From NCBI GenBank assembly GCA_004794655.1, contig SMMW01000585.1, positions 1,692,001 to 1,756,000 on the forward strand: DNA of 64,000 bases, read 5' to 3'. Origin of the DNA: Marisa cornuarietis. Lineage: Eukaryota; Mollusca; Gastropoda; Architaenioglossa; Ampullariidae. The translations under genes were made by a program, and so were the position numbers. This document shows positions 24,881 through 36,206 of the stretch, piece by piece (the stretch's first letter is position 1; each line of letters opens with the position of its first letter). Under the pieces are notes generated by a model. It worked only from the letters and a program-made list of their open reading frames with translations. It had not been told where the DNA came from and searched no databases.

Positions 24881-25371
24881 AAGACTCAAGCATGGTATAC
24901 ATGCAAAGACCAGAAAAATAATGTACAAAAACACGACAGCACAGCAAAGAAGTATTGGAGAAAGATCTGGCAGTCAAGGCGAGATGAAAAAAAAAGTTAG
25001 TCTAAACACTTGGTTTGAAGTTATGTTCTGAACGAACTTCTGGAGGCACATGATTGTCAAATCCTGACATAAAGCATTAGTGAAATCTAGAAAGTTCAGT
25101 GAGCAGAATGTCATATAAAAACAAAAATCATCGTGAGTTCAGTTGATTTGTCAACACGAACACGGGCAGAAAGGGATGCCTGAAGACTACCAACAGTTGG
25201 CAAACATCCATATCTTGTTGTAATTAAAGAAGTAACATTGACTGACACACGGTGAAAGATTTCGGATCTTGCACCTGTTTCATGAAAGTACGGTACTTTT
25301 ATGTTTTCTGAATATTGCAAGAACTTTGAAATTCATTTCATGTCCTTCTTTCTTTTCTTGTGCCGCTTCAG

Positions 25372-25383
25372 CTTAACAGAAGG
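25372..25383 (+). other. Candidate 12-nt microexon
   Basis: A long pyrimidine-rich acceptor ending in CGCTTCAG is followed by CTTAACAGAAGG and then by a consensus donor, AGG|GTAAGTA. In phase 0 it reads Leu-Asn-Arg-Arg. Both splice signals are close to consensus and the length keeps frame. It lies upstream of two further short + strand candidates (26281 and 28825). Confidence 0.35.
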
Positions 25384-25942
25384 GTAAGTACTATTTTTTT
25401 CCTTCTTTAACGTACAACTTTAATATAATAAAAATACATTTTGTATATCTACCCTGTCTGATCTCCAACCTATTACTGAATAAGTACTGATTAATAACAA
25501 GTTCATTATTAAGCTGTTTTAAGTAAATTTTAATTACTATTTTAGTGTATTGTCTTTTGTGGCTTATGTTTTTAACGGAAACTAAGAGCTAGAGATATTA
25601 AATTTTGATTTGGTGAGTCAGAAAGTCTCAAACCTTTGTGGAATTAGGAGCCATTGAACTGTAAGTGGCTCGCAATATCTAGAACACAGTGCCTTTAAGA
25701 GCCTTTTCTTCTGCCGCCTTGAACCTTCCGTAAAAGATCAAATAACCCATTCACGTGGCTGGACAGAGGGAATTGCCTTTCAATTATAAGAGTCGAAAGC
25801 ACGATGTTCAGCTTCGAATTCGAGTGCATTAACAATGCACATGAATGCGGCACTTTCTCGATCTGTTCAATTTTACTTGTGCCAGATTCGTTCTCCACAA
25901 ACAAAATCTTTTTTTTTTTCAATTTTAGTCGCAGTAGCTATG

Positions 25943-25963
25943 CTCTCTCTCTCTCTCTCTCTC
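25943..25963. repeat. (CT)n microsatellite
   Basis: About 21 bp of CT. An A/C-rich CACG array at 26148-26190 follows. Confidence 0.85.
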
Positions 25964-26280
25964 CGCCTTCTTGCTATGCGTGCCCCAAGATGAAGTCCCA
26001 CTGTGTAAACAGCTCTTTGTTTTCATCCAAACAACCTCCAGGGAACAAAATATTACTCAATAAAGTGCTCTTAGATCCAGTTTTTATTAGACGATTTCGG
26101 ATAATGCGGACAACCTTTTCCCATCGATCGTAACATTGTAAACATACACACTCGTGCACGCATGCACGCACACATACACACACGCACTTGCACACCCATA
26201 TCATTCAGCTTGCAAGAAAATATATTCTTCTTGTTGTTGTGACATGATATGTCTAACCACACCCTGTCTCTTGTGTGCAG

Positions 26281-26295
26281 AATTGCCCTGGAGGT
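26281..26295 (+). other. Candidate 15-nt microexon
   Basis: The acceptor CTCTTGTGTGCAG precedes AATTGCCCTGGAGGT, followed by the perfect donor core GTAAGT. Choosing the earlier GT would give 13 nt; 15 nt keeps frame and reads Asn-Cys-Pro-Gly-Gly in phase 0. Confidence 0.3.
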
Positions 26296-26963
26296 GTAAG
26301 TTGCTGTCTAATTATAACAGTGATTAAAGCCAAACAGTCACTCAGATGCAGCTAGCAGTGTGTTGTGGCTGTTATTCAGTGCAGTCTGTGTTGTGGTTTT
26401 GTTGTGAAATAAAATGAAACCTTCACTTTACGTGCCTTTCTCTCCCTCCTGTCGTCTGTAAAAACCGCACTCGTCCATTGTCCTTTGTTCTAGCTGCTGT
26501 CGTTCTCATGCGATGTCCTTGCTGTGTTATAATGTTCAATTGCTTTTCTAAAACATCATGTCCTCCCCCCCCCGCTTTTACATCTATTTACCTAAACTTT
26601 TTATTGATATGTGTTTGCCTCTACTCTCTACTGAGTCATGCTTGTTCATTTCTCATTGCTTATCTCGTGATCTTTTTGCCATCATTGCTAATGCTGCTGT
26701 TGTCTTTGCACTAAATCTGTTCTAATTGTGCTTCTGTGGAGCTGTTTACTTTGCTGTGTCGTCCTTGCAGATCAGTAGTATATTAGAAGGTACCGATTGT
26801 TTGTGTAGCATTATAGATCTTATTAAAAGGCTTGTTAGTTAAATGTACTACTATCCTTTCAGCGAGTGGTAGTTTCAGAAAGTTGAAGAAAGCAGGGCTG
26901 TCTATCGACATGAGACTCAAGAAATATCCCACAAAATTATTTCGTAACCTTCTAACATAATAA

Positions 26964-27129
26964 GCCAACAACTAATGTTCCACATTGATACCATAGTAGG
27001 TCAAAATTTATATGCCACATTGATTCCTTAATAGGCCAACGACTAATATTCAACATCGATTCCATAATATGCTAACAGGTAATATTTCACATCGATTTTA
27101 TAATAGGCTAACAACTAATATTCCACAAC
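26964..27129. repeat. 36-bp minisatellite, about 4.6 units
   Basis: Units of the type GCCAACAACTAATATTCCAC followed by ATYGATTCCATAATAG start at 26964, 27000, 27035, 27071 and 27107. The second unit is the most diverged. Confidence 0.9.
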
Positions 27130-27301
27130 AGTTTGCAAAATCTTTTCTTTGTTTTATTTGATTTGTTTACTTCTTTCGCACAAAAAGCTGAACAGTTTGA
27201 ATGGCGGAACATTGCGCTGATTCTGCTCAGCCCCCTTTCACGCAGGTGATCAGTTCAGTGAATTAGCCTCACTCTTTCTTGCCGTGCGCTCCCTCCCTCC
27301 C

Positions 27302-27660
27302 TCTTCTAGATCCTCCCCTCGTCCCACTCTCAGCACTCGGTTCGCAGTTATGGAACCCTTCTCTTTGCAATAGCACCTGTCTATTACTGCCTGAATGTTT
27401 CCTGCAGCCTGCTCCTCAGTTCAAACCTCTTCATGTACAATGTACCACTTTCATGCAGTGCCAACAATAGCTTTTATTTTTTTTCCGGTTCTGTGTCATT
27501 CTTTGTCACCGTTTTTCGCAGTGATCGCTTCAGTGCATTACTACTAACTGGCCATCCAGATCCCTTGCAGACAACAAGGGGGCATCGAGGAGGATTTTGT
27601 AATGCTGGTCTGAAAAAGTGGATGATGATGGTGATGATGCTTTGTTGCTGCCGTCCATAA
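27302..27660 (+). other. Long open segment after a strong acceptor
   Basis: A pyrimidine-rich tract ending in CTTCTAG at about 27309 is followed by roughly 117 open codons on the + strand, ending at a stop at 27660. The translation is hydrophobic and Ser/Cys-rich and finishes in a Met-rich repeat, so it looks more like T-rich non-coding DNA than a gene. Confidence 0.15.
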
Positions 27661-28346
27661 CGGCTCGCTCTTAAGATATAGTTCTTGTACACTAGGATTG
27701 TTCATATGCTCTTGTTCGTCTTCTTTGTTGTGACCTCATGGCACGTCGTGTTCAGATGCTTTTTACGAACTAGTCTGAGTTTTGGTGCCATTGTTGTAGA
27801 AAGTAGTCTTCGTGTATCGTTGCTGTTAGCGCAGTTTCTCTGTACTGACATGTCCAACTGTCGTCAAGGCAACGCGAAGTGTATTGGGCACATTCCGACA
27901 GTTTAACCCGTAGACAAAATAAAAGAATATTCGTGGATAAAGAAAACTTGAAATATCAAGCTATTTGTGTAGTATTATGCTTTGCAGCGGGTTTTGTGTA
28001 CACTTTGATCTATTGGCATTACACTTTTGCTTTGTACGTTCAAACCTGGGACAAAGGGCAGGTTGCTGTACTGGTGAAGGGCTTTGTAAACAGATGAACG
28101 GGTAACAAAATACTAACTTCCATTCTTCGTGATGTGTACTGAAATAAATGGTATGTGTCACAGAACATGTTTTAGTCACAGCATGGTGACAGCACACGTA
28201 TGACAAGGGAAGGGGCAGGCCTGATCTGTCTACCGAGGAATCCATTAAATCTCTAAACTCTTCAGACCGGGATAAAAACAATAAATGAAATACCCGAGAT
28301 GCAACTTCTAGCGTCTTTACCCTGTAGACACAGTACTCTGACTAAT

Positions 28347-28347
<1 letters not shown>

Positions 28348-28405
<58 letters not shown>
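28348..28405. repeat. (CA)29 microsatellite
   Basis: A 58-bp uninterrupted CA array. Confidence 0.97.
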
Positions 28406-28406
<1 letters not shown>

Positions 28407-28824
28407 TTATCGTATTAACCCCTCTCACCCCACACAAATGGGATTATGTGGTTGCGCGTGCATGATAATTGTGAATGTAACGTGTGTGTTACATAATTGC
28501 AAGTGTGTACATGACCACTAAAACTACCACATTTTTGCTGGAAAATTGAGCTTAGCTTTTTTTGTGCCCAGATCCACGCTGGACTTAATGTAGGAAAGTT
28601 TAAAATGTTTGTTGGACCGTATTATGTTACAAGTGCTCTCCTCCGAGCATACCTTTATTTTAAACTAAGACAATTGAATGAACAGAGACAAGACAGAAAA
28701 TGCAGCGTCAAAAAGAAGAACATTTTTCTGTGGATAATTCAAGCTTCTGATGTATTACTGCTACAGCACACAGCATATTTCAGGGCAATGTTTTCGTAAT
28801 AACGATTGTCTTCTCTTTTTGCAG

Positions 28825-28848
28825 TTTCGAAAGAGATTTTCTCCCATG
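28825..28848 (+). other. Candidate 24-nt microexon
   Basis: The acceptor TTCTCTTTTTGCAG is followed by 24 nt and then the donor ATG|GTAAGC. In phase 0 it reads FRKRFSPM, a basic, potentially phosphorylatable insert. Its length keeps frame. In phase 0 it could join the open exon at 29974, which also begins in phase 0. Confidence 0.35.
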
Positions 28849-29607
28849 GTAAGCTAAAGTTTGTGAATGTATTTTTATTTTACACAGTGGGTTGGGACTT
28901 CTTTCTTTTGTGCAAGCTAAGGGATTAGAGCAATCCTTTTGTTACCTGTATACTGAGCAGGACAGCTCTTACTTACTGAGGGAGTACAGCTCCGACTAAT
29001 TTCATTCCTTTCCGGCCTCCTTTTCTTCCAACATTCTGATCTTTACTGTCCTGTTTCTGTCTTACTATTCGTTTCTTTTTAGTTTTATTTATTTTTAGTT
29101 TCCAGAGAAGGGTCAGTATTAAAATAAAGTTTTCAGTTTGTTGTAATAATTTGTATCAGGGGAAGTGTTTTTTTGGTTTTGTTTTTGTTGTTTTATTGTT
29201 GTTATTGTCGGTTTTTTTGAGTGTCACGTCTTGTTTTCTCTTTAGTTTCATGTTGTCGTATCGTTCGCAACTGATTTACTTCAGTTTTCTGTCATTTTAA
29301 CAAGCATATACACTTGTCCTCGATCTGTATAACTGTCAGAAATTGTTCTGTATTTATATCTAGTTTTTCTTCAAGACACCTTCATGACCTCCATAACACC
29401 TGTCTGATGAGAGATCAGTCATCCTTTCGTTACTAGCTTATATGTATTATTCTTTTCTCTTTTTGTTATCTTTTCTTTCATCGGCTGTTCAGCTAAGTCA
29501 GCAGAGAGTTAGAGATGTCATCATCTGGTCAGCTGTGTCATCTATGTCAGCGGACATCTATGTCATAATCATCTTGTATCGTTTGTGTGTTTGTCTCTCG
29601 TGCTTAG

Positions 29608-29722
29608 CATCCACCCCTCCAAAACTACAGAGCAGACCCTGCGCGCCCTGTTAGAAGTCACTGACGCCACCAAGCAGCCTTTTCACTACTCGCAATGTCA
29701 GGCAAACCAGCATGGAACATGA
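29608..29722 (+). CDS. Candidate terminal exon, unidentified protein
   Basis: A pyrimidine-rich stretch ending in GTGCTTAG is followed by 37 open codons and TGA. One leading base completes a codon, so the intron would be phase 2. The product starts IHPSKTTEQTLRALLEVTDA and ends in QCQANQHGT. Composition is balanced and helix-friendly, unlike the low-complexity frames around it. No inner donor was found, so I read it as a last exon. An ATTAAA lies about 90 bases beyond the stop. No family is recognised. Confidence 0.3.
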
Positions 29723-29973
29723 ACAGATTGACACCTATCTTCTTAGCTTTGAAATGAAACCAGGGAAAGCAGTTCAAGGAAACCAAAAAATCGTATAACG
29801 TTGACAGTTTATTAAAAATACAAAAATACAGGGGTTTGAAACTATTGAGCTCATAATCCCCTTACGTGTTCCAATGTGGCGGTCAGTCTGCTTCAAGCAG
29901 AGCCAGCCAGGGTCTAACCATTAGTTGCGGATCAGTCTTGACGTACTATGTCTTATCATGTAAACTATTTCAG

Positions 29974-30159
29974 GAAGAAAATGGCAGTTCGAGCACATCC
30001 GATGTAGACTCTAAGGCGTTGGCGGATCTGCTGCTGTCCGGCCAGCCATGGGAGGAAAGAGAGACGCAGGAGCGGCAGAGGTTTAGACAGAGGATTGACA
30101 TGCTGGAAGCCCTGCAAGATATTGTACTTCCACCAGACTCCTTCGACAGCCGGCAGTAA
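29974..30159 (+). CDS. Candidate terminal exon, charged C-terminus of an unidentified protein
   Basis: The acceptor CTATTTCAG is followed in phase 0 by 61 codons and TAA. The other two plus frames close within about 13 codons. The product begins EENGSSSTSDVDSKALADLL and continues with a Glu/Arg/Gln-rich, probably helical segment (ERETQERQRFRQRIDMLEAL), ending in a short acidic-polar tail. This composition is typical of an intracellular regulatory C-terminus and is the most gene-like segment in the first half of the window. AATAAA at 30366-30371 lies about 205 bases after the stop and would fit as its poly(A) signal. The protein is not identified. Confidence 0.45.
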   Translation, partial: EENGSSSTSDVDSKALADLLLSGQPWEERETQERQRFRQRIDMLEALQDIVLPPDSFDSRQ

Positions 30160-30365
30160 CAGGTGCGATGCCACCTCATCTTCAGATAACCCTGGCATTT
30201 CGGATCTTCGGGTTACGGTGGCCTTTCAGGCATGCCAGTAGCAAGCGATGAATGACCGGATGGGTCATCCACTGAATGGCTGTAGGGATGTACCATATAG
30301 AATAGTCAATAGTGTGTCATTTGAGCTTTAAGTTATATAGTAACACACTAAATTACAATGTCTAC

Positions 30366-30371
30366 AATAAA
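30366..30371 (+). terminator. Poly(A) signal AATAAA
   Basis: A canonical hexamer about 205 bases beyond the stop at 30159. AATAAA is common in AT-rich DNA, so its position is supportive rather than decisive. Confidence 0.35.
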
Positions 30372-30491
30372 AACCAAAGTGTTTAAAGAGATCAGTAACT
30401 CGTGCAAAAAGGAAAGTTAATGAAACAGCCAGCTACCATAATGTAGTTTCCGTAAAGTATGTGTTTATAGGAGTGAGTGTGCATTTTCTAG

Positions 30492-30572
30492 ACTAACGCT
30501 AACAGCAAGGAACGGAGTAGACATGTGGAAAGACTGGATGGGGCAGACAAATATGGCAGATTCTCAGAGGAC
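30492..30572 (+). CDS. Candidate 81-nt internal exon
   Basis: The acceptor GCATTTTCTAG is followed by 81 nt (27 codons) and the donor GAC|GTGAGTAAGG. In phase 0 it reads TNANSKERSRHVERLDGADK and then seven more residues, charged and free of low complexity. Phase 0 at both ends would make it a cassette exon. A second plus frame is also open across it, which weakens the case. Confidence 0.3.
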
Positions 30573-30817
30573 GTGAGTAAGGAGAGGGCACCTGGAGGTG
30601 GAGGGGGAGAAAGAGAAACAAAGGGAGAGTAGGACACACAGGCAGAAACTCCTAACTCTCCACAGACTAAGAAATTGGAAGAATGTAAGTAGAAGACAGA
30701 CCATTAGAAGACTGTACTAGGGACAAAGGGCACACAACACGCCACCTAGCGACGTGTTCAGCACGTGACCCGTGGCGACCTCTCGCTGACGACATGCGGT
30801 TTGTGTCTCTTCCCCAG

Positions 30818-31041
30818 CCACACCTTCTGGGCCTCGTCCGGAGCTCACTGACCACTCTATCCGCTGCGCCAGCGACATCAACGACGACGTCGACGGTAGC
30901 AACAACAACATCAGCATCACAACATCGAAGCTCCTGCATTTGTACGGGCTGGTGTTTGCGGTACCTCCCGCTTCTCAACGGGCGCCAGCAAGTTTCTTCT
31001 GGGACATTGACTTTCCCGTGGCGGTCTTTGCGTCCAGTTGA
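30818..31041 (+). CDS. Candidate terminal exon, unidentified protein
   Basis: A very good acceptor (TGTGTCTCTTCCCCAG) is followed by two frames that stay open. The frame entered after two bases runs 73 codons to TGA, has balanced composition and includes ELTDHSIRCASDINDDVDGS. The frame entered at phase 0 runs to a stop at 31078 and is a Ser/Thr-rich low-complexity reading. I prefer the first. AATAAA at 31112-31117 lies about 70 bases after its stop. A GT inside the segment (about 30961) is a weak donor, so an internal exon is possible. Confidence 0.35.
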
Positions 31042-31111
31042 GATCGTACTGACTGGCCCAAGCCATGGGTTTGGCTGAAGTAGCTAGTCCTGTTACACGA
31101 TCCTGAATAGT

Positions 31112-31117
31112 AATAAA
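31112..31117 (+). terminator. Poly(A) signal AATAAA
   Basis: A canonical hexamer just downstream of both stops that could end the 30818 exon. Confidence 0.35.
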
Positions 31118-31253
31118 TTCCAGATTCATAATCAGTTTTTCCCTTTCTCATTCTCCTTTCTTCAGTGCGTCTCACTCGCTGTCTCTTCCATCTCTGTCTC
31201 TCTCTCACTCTCTCTCTCTCTCTTCCCTCCCACTCGCTGTCTTTCTGTCCAAG

Positions 31254-31389
31254 CCTTGTGCAAGAGATAAATAAGAACAAGGACACTGGCAGCTTTGCCT
31301 TCTGTGAGGGTTCGAGAGACGGAATATCATGGGGGGTTGTAAAGAGGAGCGACACTGAAGAGATGCTAAGCGAACTTGAGGTGTTCTAA
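31254..31389 (+). CDS. Candidate terminal exon, unidentified protein
   Basis: A long CT-rich tract ends in TGTCCAAG. The segment that follows reads LVQEINKNKDTGSFAFCEGS, continues through a Gly/Lys/Arg-containing part and ends with an acidic helix-like tail (SDTEEMLSELEVF) before TAA. The intron would be phase 2. The composition change from the CT tract to this charged sequence is sharp. An earlier acceptor at about 31164 would add a Ser/Leu-rich stretch encoded by the CT repeat and is less likely. Confidence 0.4.
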
Positions 31390-31811
31390 TGGACAGTCAT
31401 ATTTGCTTTCCGATGTCATAATTACTAGGATGGACTGTCAACCCGCTTGGGCTGTAATGAGATCCTTTGTTTGTTTGATGTCTGTTTGAAAAGAGTGGTG
31501 TGCGGCCATTGTGAAACGCATTTTAGACGCCCGTGTTTTGTGGACATACTACACAACACAATACGCACTTGAAAATAGAAGGCTAGCTTTTAGCTTTTAC
31601 TCTCTCTTTCTTTTTTGTTTACAATATGGCGTCTGGGTATCAGATACACCTAGATACAACACTGTCAATCTCTCTCTACCTCACTCACTTCGTCTCTGCT
31701 TCTTTATCTCCCTTAAAACCTCTCGTCCCCCCCCTCTCAGTCAATGCATCCACTTTAGTAATAATAATACGAAGGAGAAAAGAAAAACAAGAATAATCGT
31801 TAAATAATAAA

Positions 31812-33600
31812 TCGCGAAATTGTCTTGATGCCTAAAGTATATTTTTAATTCCTCCCTAAATGATCCCCGGAGTTCCAGAAAAGTTTACCTGGCAAGATTA
31901 TCCTAAAATATAGCATGACAAAAAAAAAGGCGAATGTTTTTCAAATAAAAGTGTGCAGTCCATTTAGAAGTCCGTGAAAATATGGCTGCCATAAAGTGGA
32001 CAACAGCACCAAAGTAATGAGAGCTGCATCCCTTCTTACAGCTTCATTCGATATACAGCCAACAGTTATGGCGACGGCTGAAGTTAAGTTCAGCATTTAT
32101 GTTTGCTGTTGACAATTGTTTAGGTTTATCCGTGCTGCGATTTTTCCGTTTTAAGGCACATAAAGCATTTTAAAAAAAGTTTTCCGGCAAACATTAGAAA
32201 GGTCTATGAGTACGTTTTCCTTGGCCAAGTATAAAAATACGCAGACGACAAATCCTGAAAAAGTTATGGTGCGTGACCATGTCAAACATTGGCGCTTGAC
32301 GTGGGCATCGGTATCAGTAAGATCGACAAACCTTTAAGAACTTACGAGGAAAATCAGATGACATCAAGAATATGTGTGACAATAGGCCGTTTCTCGTAAC
32401 CGGAGCTGTCGGAGCATGTTTTGGGTATCAGCTGTCCGAGTACAATGTCGAAGGAAATGGTTATATCCACACACACACACACACAGGTGATCGTGTCGCT
32501 GGTGCCACAGGGTGTTGCCGAGAGGTCGATGTGTGTTCGTGATATTCGGGTGTCTGTGTCCCTCCTGTCAACTTCTGTAATCTTTCTGGCCATCGTTCTA
32601 ACAAGCTGCTGCTTGGTGTTGCCGCTACTGTCTCTTTCGCCATTGGAATGGATTTTGTGAGCTCAATAAAAACAGTGAGAAAAAAATTCAAGACGTGGAT
32701 TGTGATGATTTGTCTTCGGTTGGTGGTGTGAGAGGTCGTTTTTAGCTGACTTTATTTTCTCTCTGTTGGCAGTTATATGTTTTTGGACGAATGAATGCCT
32801 GAGATTCTAAAGATGGGTGTGGCTATAAGGCACCTGACAACCAAGCTGAAAGGTGGAGATTTTCGAAATGCAATAAATAAATGAAGATAGAAATATAACT
32901 AAATAAATACGGCATTTTGTGTTATGGGGCATACAAAAGAATTACCTCGTAGAACAGTGCAAGATGCAAAAGGTGAAGATTGTGGGTTTCCCGATATTTT
33001 TGCACACACTGAACTTACAGCACTTTATATTTGTCACTTTCGTCCAGAATAAAAAAAAAAGTTATTATAGTTTATCTTGTTCACTTGACAACAAGCTAAC
33101 ACCATTACATTACATTGACTCTCGTTCACTTATACACTAAAGTTATTACAGTACATATTTTCTCCTACCCTTACACTAAAGTTATTACATTTTATCTTCC
33201 CCCCCCCCGCACACAAAAATTATGAATTTATCTTTGTCACTACCTTCACACATAAGTTGATGTTTCTCTTGTTCGCCCAGCCATGCACTAAAGCTACGAC
33301 AGGGCCATCAGTCATCCCTTAATTTCAACGCACAAAAGTAAGCAAAGCACCCCCAGACCCAACCTCCCCCTCTGGTCGTCGCTAAAAATATTTAAATTAC
33401 AAAGTCACATAGTTCAGGTAGATCTTCTCCTCTTTGTGCATTCAAAACCCGCTGGGCTTGTGCAAATATATATTATCTTCGTAAACACTCATTGCTCACA
33501 TGACTGGGCCCCACCCCCGCGGCTGAGCGAGCTAAGGTAATTAGGACAAAAACATGATTTATGTTTTCTAGACACCAACTATTGACTAATGTCATCCTCG
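31812..33600. other. No gene; weak 40-bp repeat at 33050-33260
   Basis: Mostly AT-rich. Around 33050-33260 the words AAGTTATTACATTTTATCTT and CACTAAAGTTATTACA recur at about 40-bp spacing (clearest at 33133 and 33173), a strongly diverged minisatellite. Confidence 0.4.
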
Positions 33601-33621
33601 AGTTACTCTGAGACCTTCTAA

Positions 33622-33623
33622 TG

Positions 33624-33674
<51 letters not shown>
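33622..33674. repeat. (GT)n then (CGTG)n microsatellite
   Basis: About 15 bp of GT followed by about 38 bp of GTGC tetranucleotide units. Confidence 0.95.
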
Positions 33675-33675
<1 letters not shown>

Positions 33676-34309
33676 GGGATGTGTACATATGCGTGGGTGC
33701 GTGACGTATGACAAGATATCTCAGAGTCTTACAGTTATGGAACTCTTGTTATACATCTCCGCTGATATTACTAATGGGAAAAGAGACAAAGTACACAGAA
33801 GACAGCGCACAAATAGTCATCGAAAACATCCTGCACATGTGAGTTAACGTAAATGAAGATGCAAAGTCATATCTTGCGATGGTCCCCTCTGACAGCCACT
33901 TTCGTTCGCAGCACAGATGCTGACGCATGGCGAAACAGGATTTGCCTTCAGCGGAAATATCGGAAAACAAGAAACTCGACACGTTAGATACGGCTTAATC
34001 TGATCCGCAGAACCCGAACCCCCGGGTTCTCCAGCTAGTAAATTCCACCCGATGAACGTAACCGCGTTATGAGCGGCCAGTCTCGAGACATTGCCACCCC
34101 ATTAACCCACTCGCTGCCCGGTGTGGGCAATAAATCAAGATGAAGAAGGCTTGTCGCGGATTACGCTGCCGTGTCGTGTTCTGCGATTGGCGAGATTGTG
34201 AAACATGCGTAGACTGGCCTCAACTCGGGCGGTGAGGAACTATCGACCTTCTGCACGCCGTCCCCCTCCCCCTATCCCCTTTCGCACCCCACCCGCCCAA
34301 ACACCTACC
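33675..34309. other. No confident gene
   Basis: A moderately GC-rich segment at 33990-34140 looks unlike its surroundings and could be an old repeat, but it has no clear A- or B-box and no terminal repeats. Confidence 0.3.
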
Positions 34310-34413
34310 TATGGAGTGTTTGTAGTTCTGCTGTCACCCACCCACATATGGAGTGTTTGTAGTTCTGCTGTCACCCACCCACATATGGAGTGTTTGTAGT
34401 TCTGCTATCACCC
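34310..34413. repeat. 37-bp tandem repeat, 2.8 units
   Basis: TATGGAGTGTTTGTAGTTCT plus 17 more bases is repeated at 34310, 34347 and 34384 with almost no divergence, so the array is young. Confidence 0.95.
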
Positions 34414-34564
34414 ACACCAGTTGTCGCTGCAACTCCAGGCACCGCGGCTGTGACTACTGGTGTTGTATCCTCCCCCCACAGCGGTGCGACTTTTGTTTTC
34501 CTCCTAAGCCTCTCCTTTCTCTACTTGCATTTGCTTGGACGCCCATGCCCGTACCAGCATTATG

Positions 34565-34566
<2 letters not shown>

Positions 34567-34598
<32 letters not shown>
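34567..34598. repeat. (GT)n-(GC)n microsatellite
   Basis: A short GT run continuing into alternating GC. Confidence 0.85.
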
Positions 34599-34599
<1 letters not shown>

Positions 34600-34739
34600 T
34601 AGTCGTCTTCGGCGAAATGGTATAAATACTCCAGTGTTAAAATAGAGAAGGGCCCATACTCTCGTGTCTAAACGGAAGTAAACGTTGGTAGTTATCTTGT
34701 TTCCCTTGGTTCTCCTATTCTCTGTGGCTGAAGCAATCA

Positions 34740-34869
34740 ACGACCAACCTGTACTGGTGCCCGAAAAAGCATACCTCTTCATACTTGTCCGGATCTACAC
34801 TTGGCTTCGAGGAGTTCGAGCAATCCCGATGCGCGGTCCTATCCTAGCTATGTCATACATTTCCTTTGG
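34740..34869 (+). other. Open segment with possible splice sites
   Basis: Two plus-strand frames are open here. One follows a pyrimidine-rich tract ending in GGCTGAAG and runs to a donor-like TTTG|GTAGGT. The other, running from 34685 to a stop at 34912, begins with a hydrophobic stretch but has no upstream ATG. I cannot decide between them or chance. Confidence 0.15.
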
Positions 34870-34912
34870 TAGGTTGGCACTTCCTAGAATGTACTCTCAA
34901 AAGACATGCTGA

Positions 34913-36206
34913 AGGAAATGGCTCCTCCATATGTGTGCATAAAAGTCCATTGTACCGGGGCCTTTGCGAGATGACAGAACGAGTGAAAATAATTTAACAT
35001 AAAAGTAAATGACAGAACGTTGAATGCGACTTTAGATGACCGAATGTGTGATGGAGCGTTGAACATAGTAATTGACAGCACGCAGATTGCGACAATAGAG
35101 CAGATGCATGCAAACAGTAAGCACTAGTCGTGTTTAAGTTCTAGTAGCAGTTTAGTAAACAGGCTACCAGATTGTCACAAACTACATATATTTCCGGTGC
35201 TGCTGCTGGGTTTATTTATAATTTTATCTTCTGCTGCAGCCAGCGAAAGCGTCTGTGCCACGCTGTAAATGCTGTTGACACTAACCATGTACCAACATTG
35301 AATGATAAACCAACGTCGAAAGAACGGACTTCTATTATGTTCGCAGATTGAAAAAAAGTGTGCTCTTACAATGTACAATGTAAAATACTGTCGTGTGTAT
35401 AAACATTTTAGTGCCCAAAAGTTAGAGTTAGCTTAGAGATCAGTCTTGTCTGTACAAAGAAACTGATAAATTTCCAGCAGATCCCTTACTGGTAAATTTC
35501 GCCTAAAATAGTCTCTTTAGCGATTCCGTCTAATCCCAGACCAGATGTCCTGTCCTTTCACGGGCATGATGTCATTTTACTAATTGTTTTCAATAATCCT
35601 TATTGATACAAGTGAAAACACTAGATTCTTGCTCGCTCTCTCACCCCCTCTCCCTCTCTCATACACACCTAGGTACATGCATGCGCACCTCCTGCACCCC
35701 CCCCACCACCACCACACACACTTTCTTTTCCAAACACGCGCGCACGCGCACTTCAAACCCCCTTCTCTCACCCACCCCGACCTCTTCACTATCTTGTGGT
35801 AAATTTGACTATAGCTCGCACACAGGGCCATTTGCGTATTTCGGCAGAATAACGGCGAGGAGGATGTAACGTGCAAAACAGTAGAGACACTGGCGCTAAC
35901 AGAGGCAAATGCTGTAAGCCTTTAAACCTTTCTCGTTGTTATGGTGGCGCCGCTAATGTCCTGTCTCCAGAGCGATAATTAGTTCCCAACGCACATCGAA
36001 TGTTGTCAGGATAAACCTTGTTTCCGCCATATGGCGAAGATTTTTTTTACCAACTAAATGAGTGTGAAATTCTATAGCATCTTTTCAATTTCGTTCAGAC
36101 AAATGTTTAGGATTTGTGATAAAAGGACGAAAAAGGGGAAACCCCTTTGCGGAAGTTTTGTATATATATATATAGAAATATATTTGTACAAGTGGGTAGA
36201 CCTACA
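34913..36206. other. No gene seen
   Basis: AT-rich with a CT/CA/CGCA-rich patch at about 35636-35760. The frames across the patch are repeat-driven. Confidence 0.45.
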
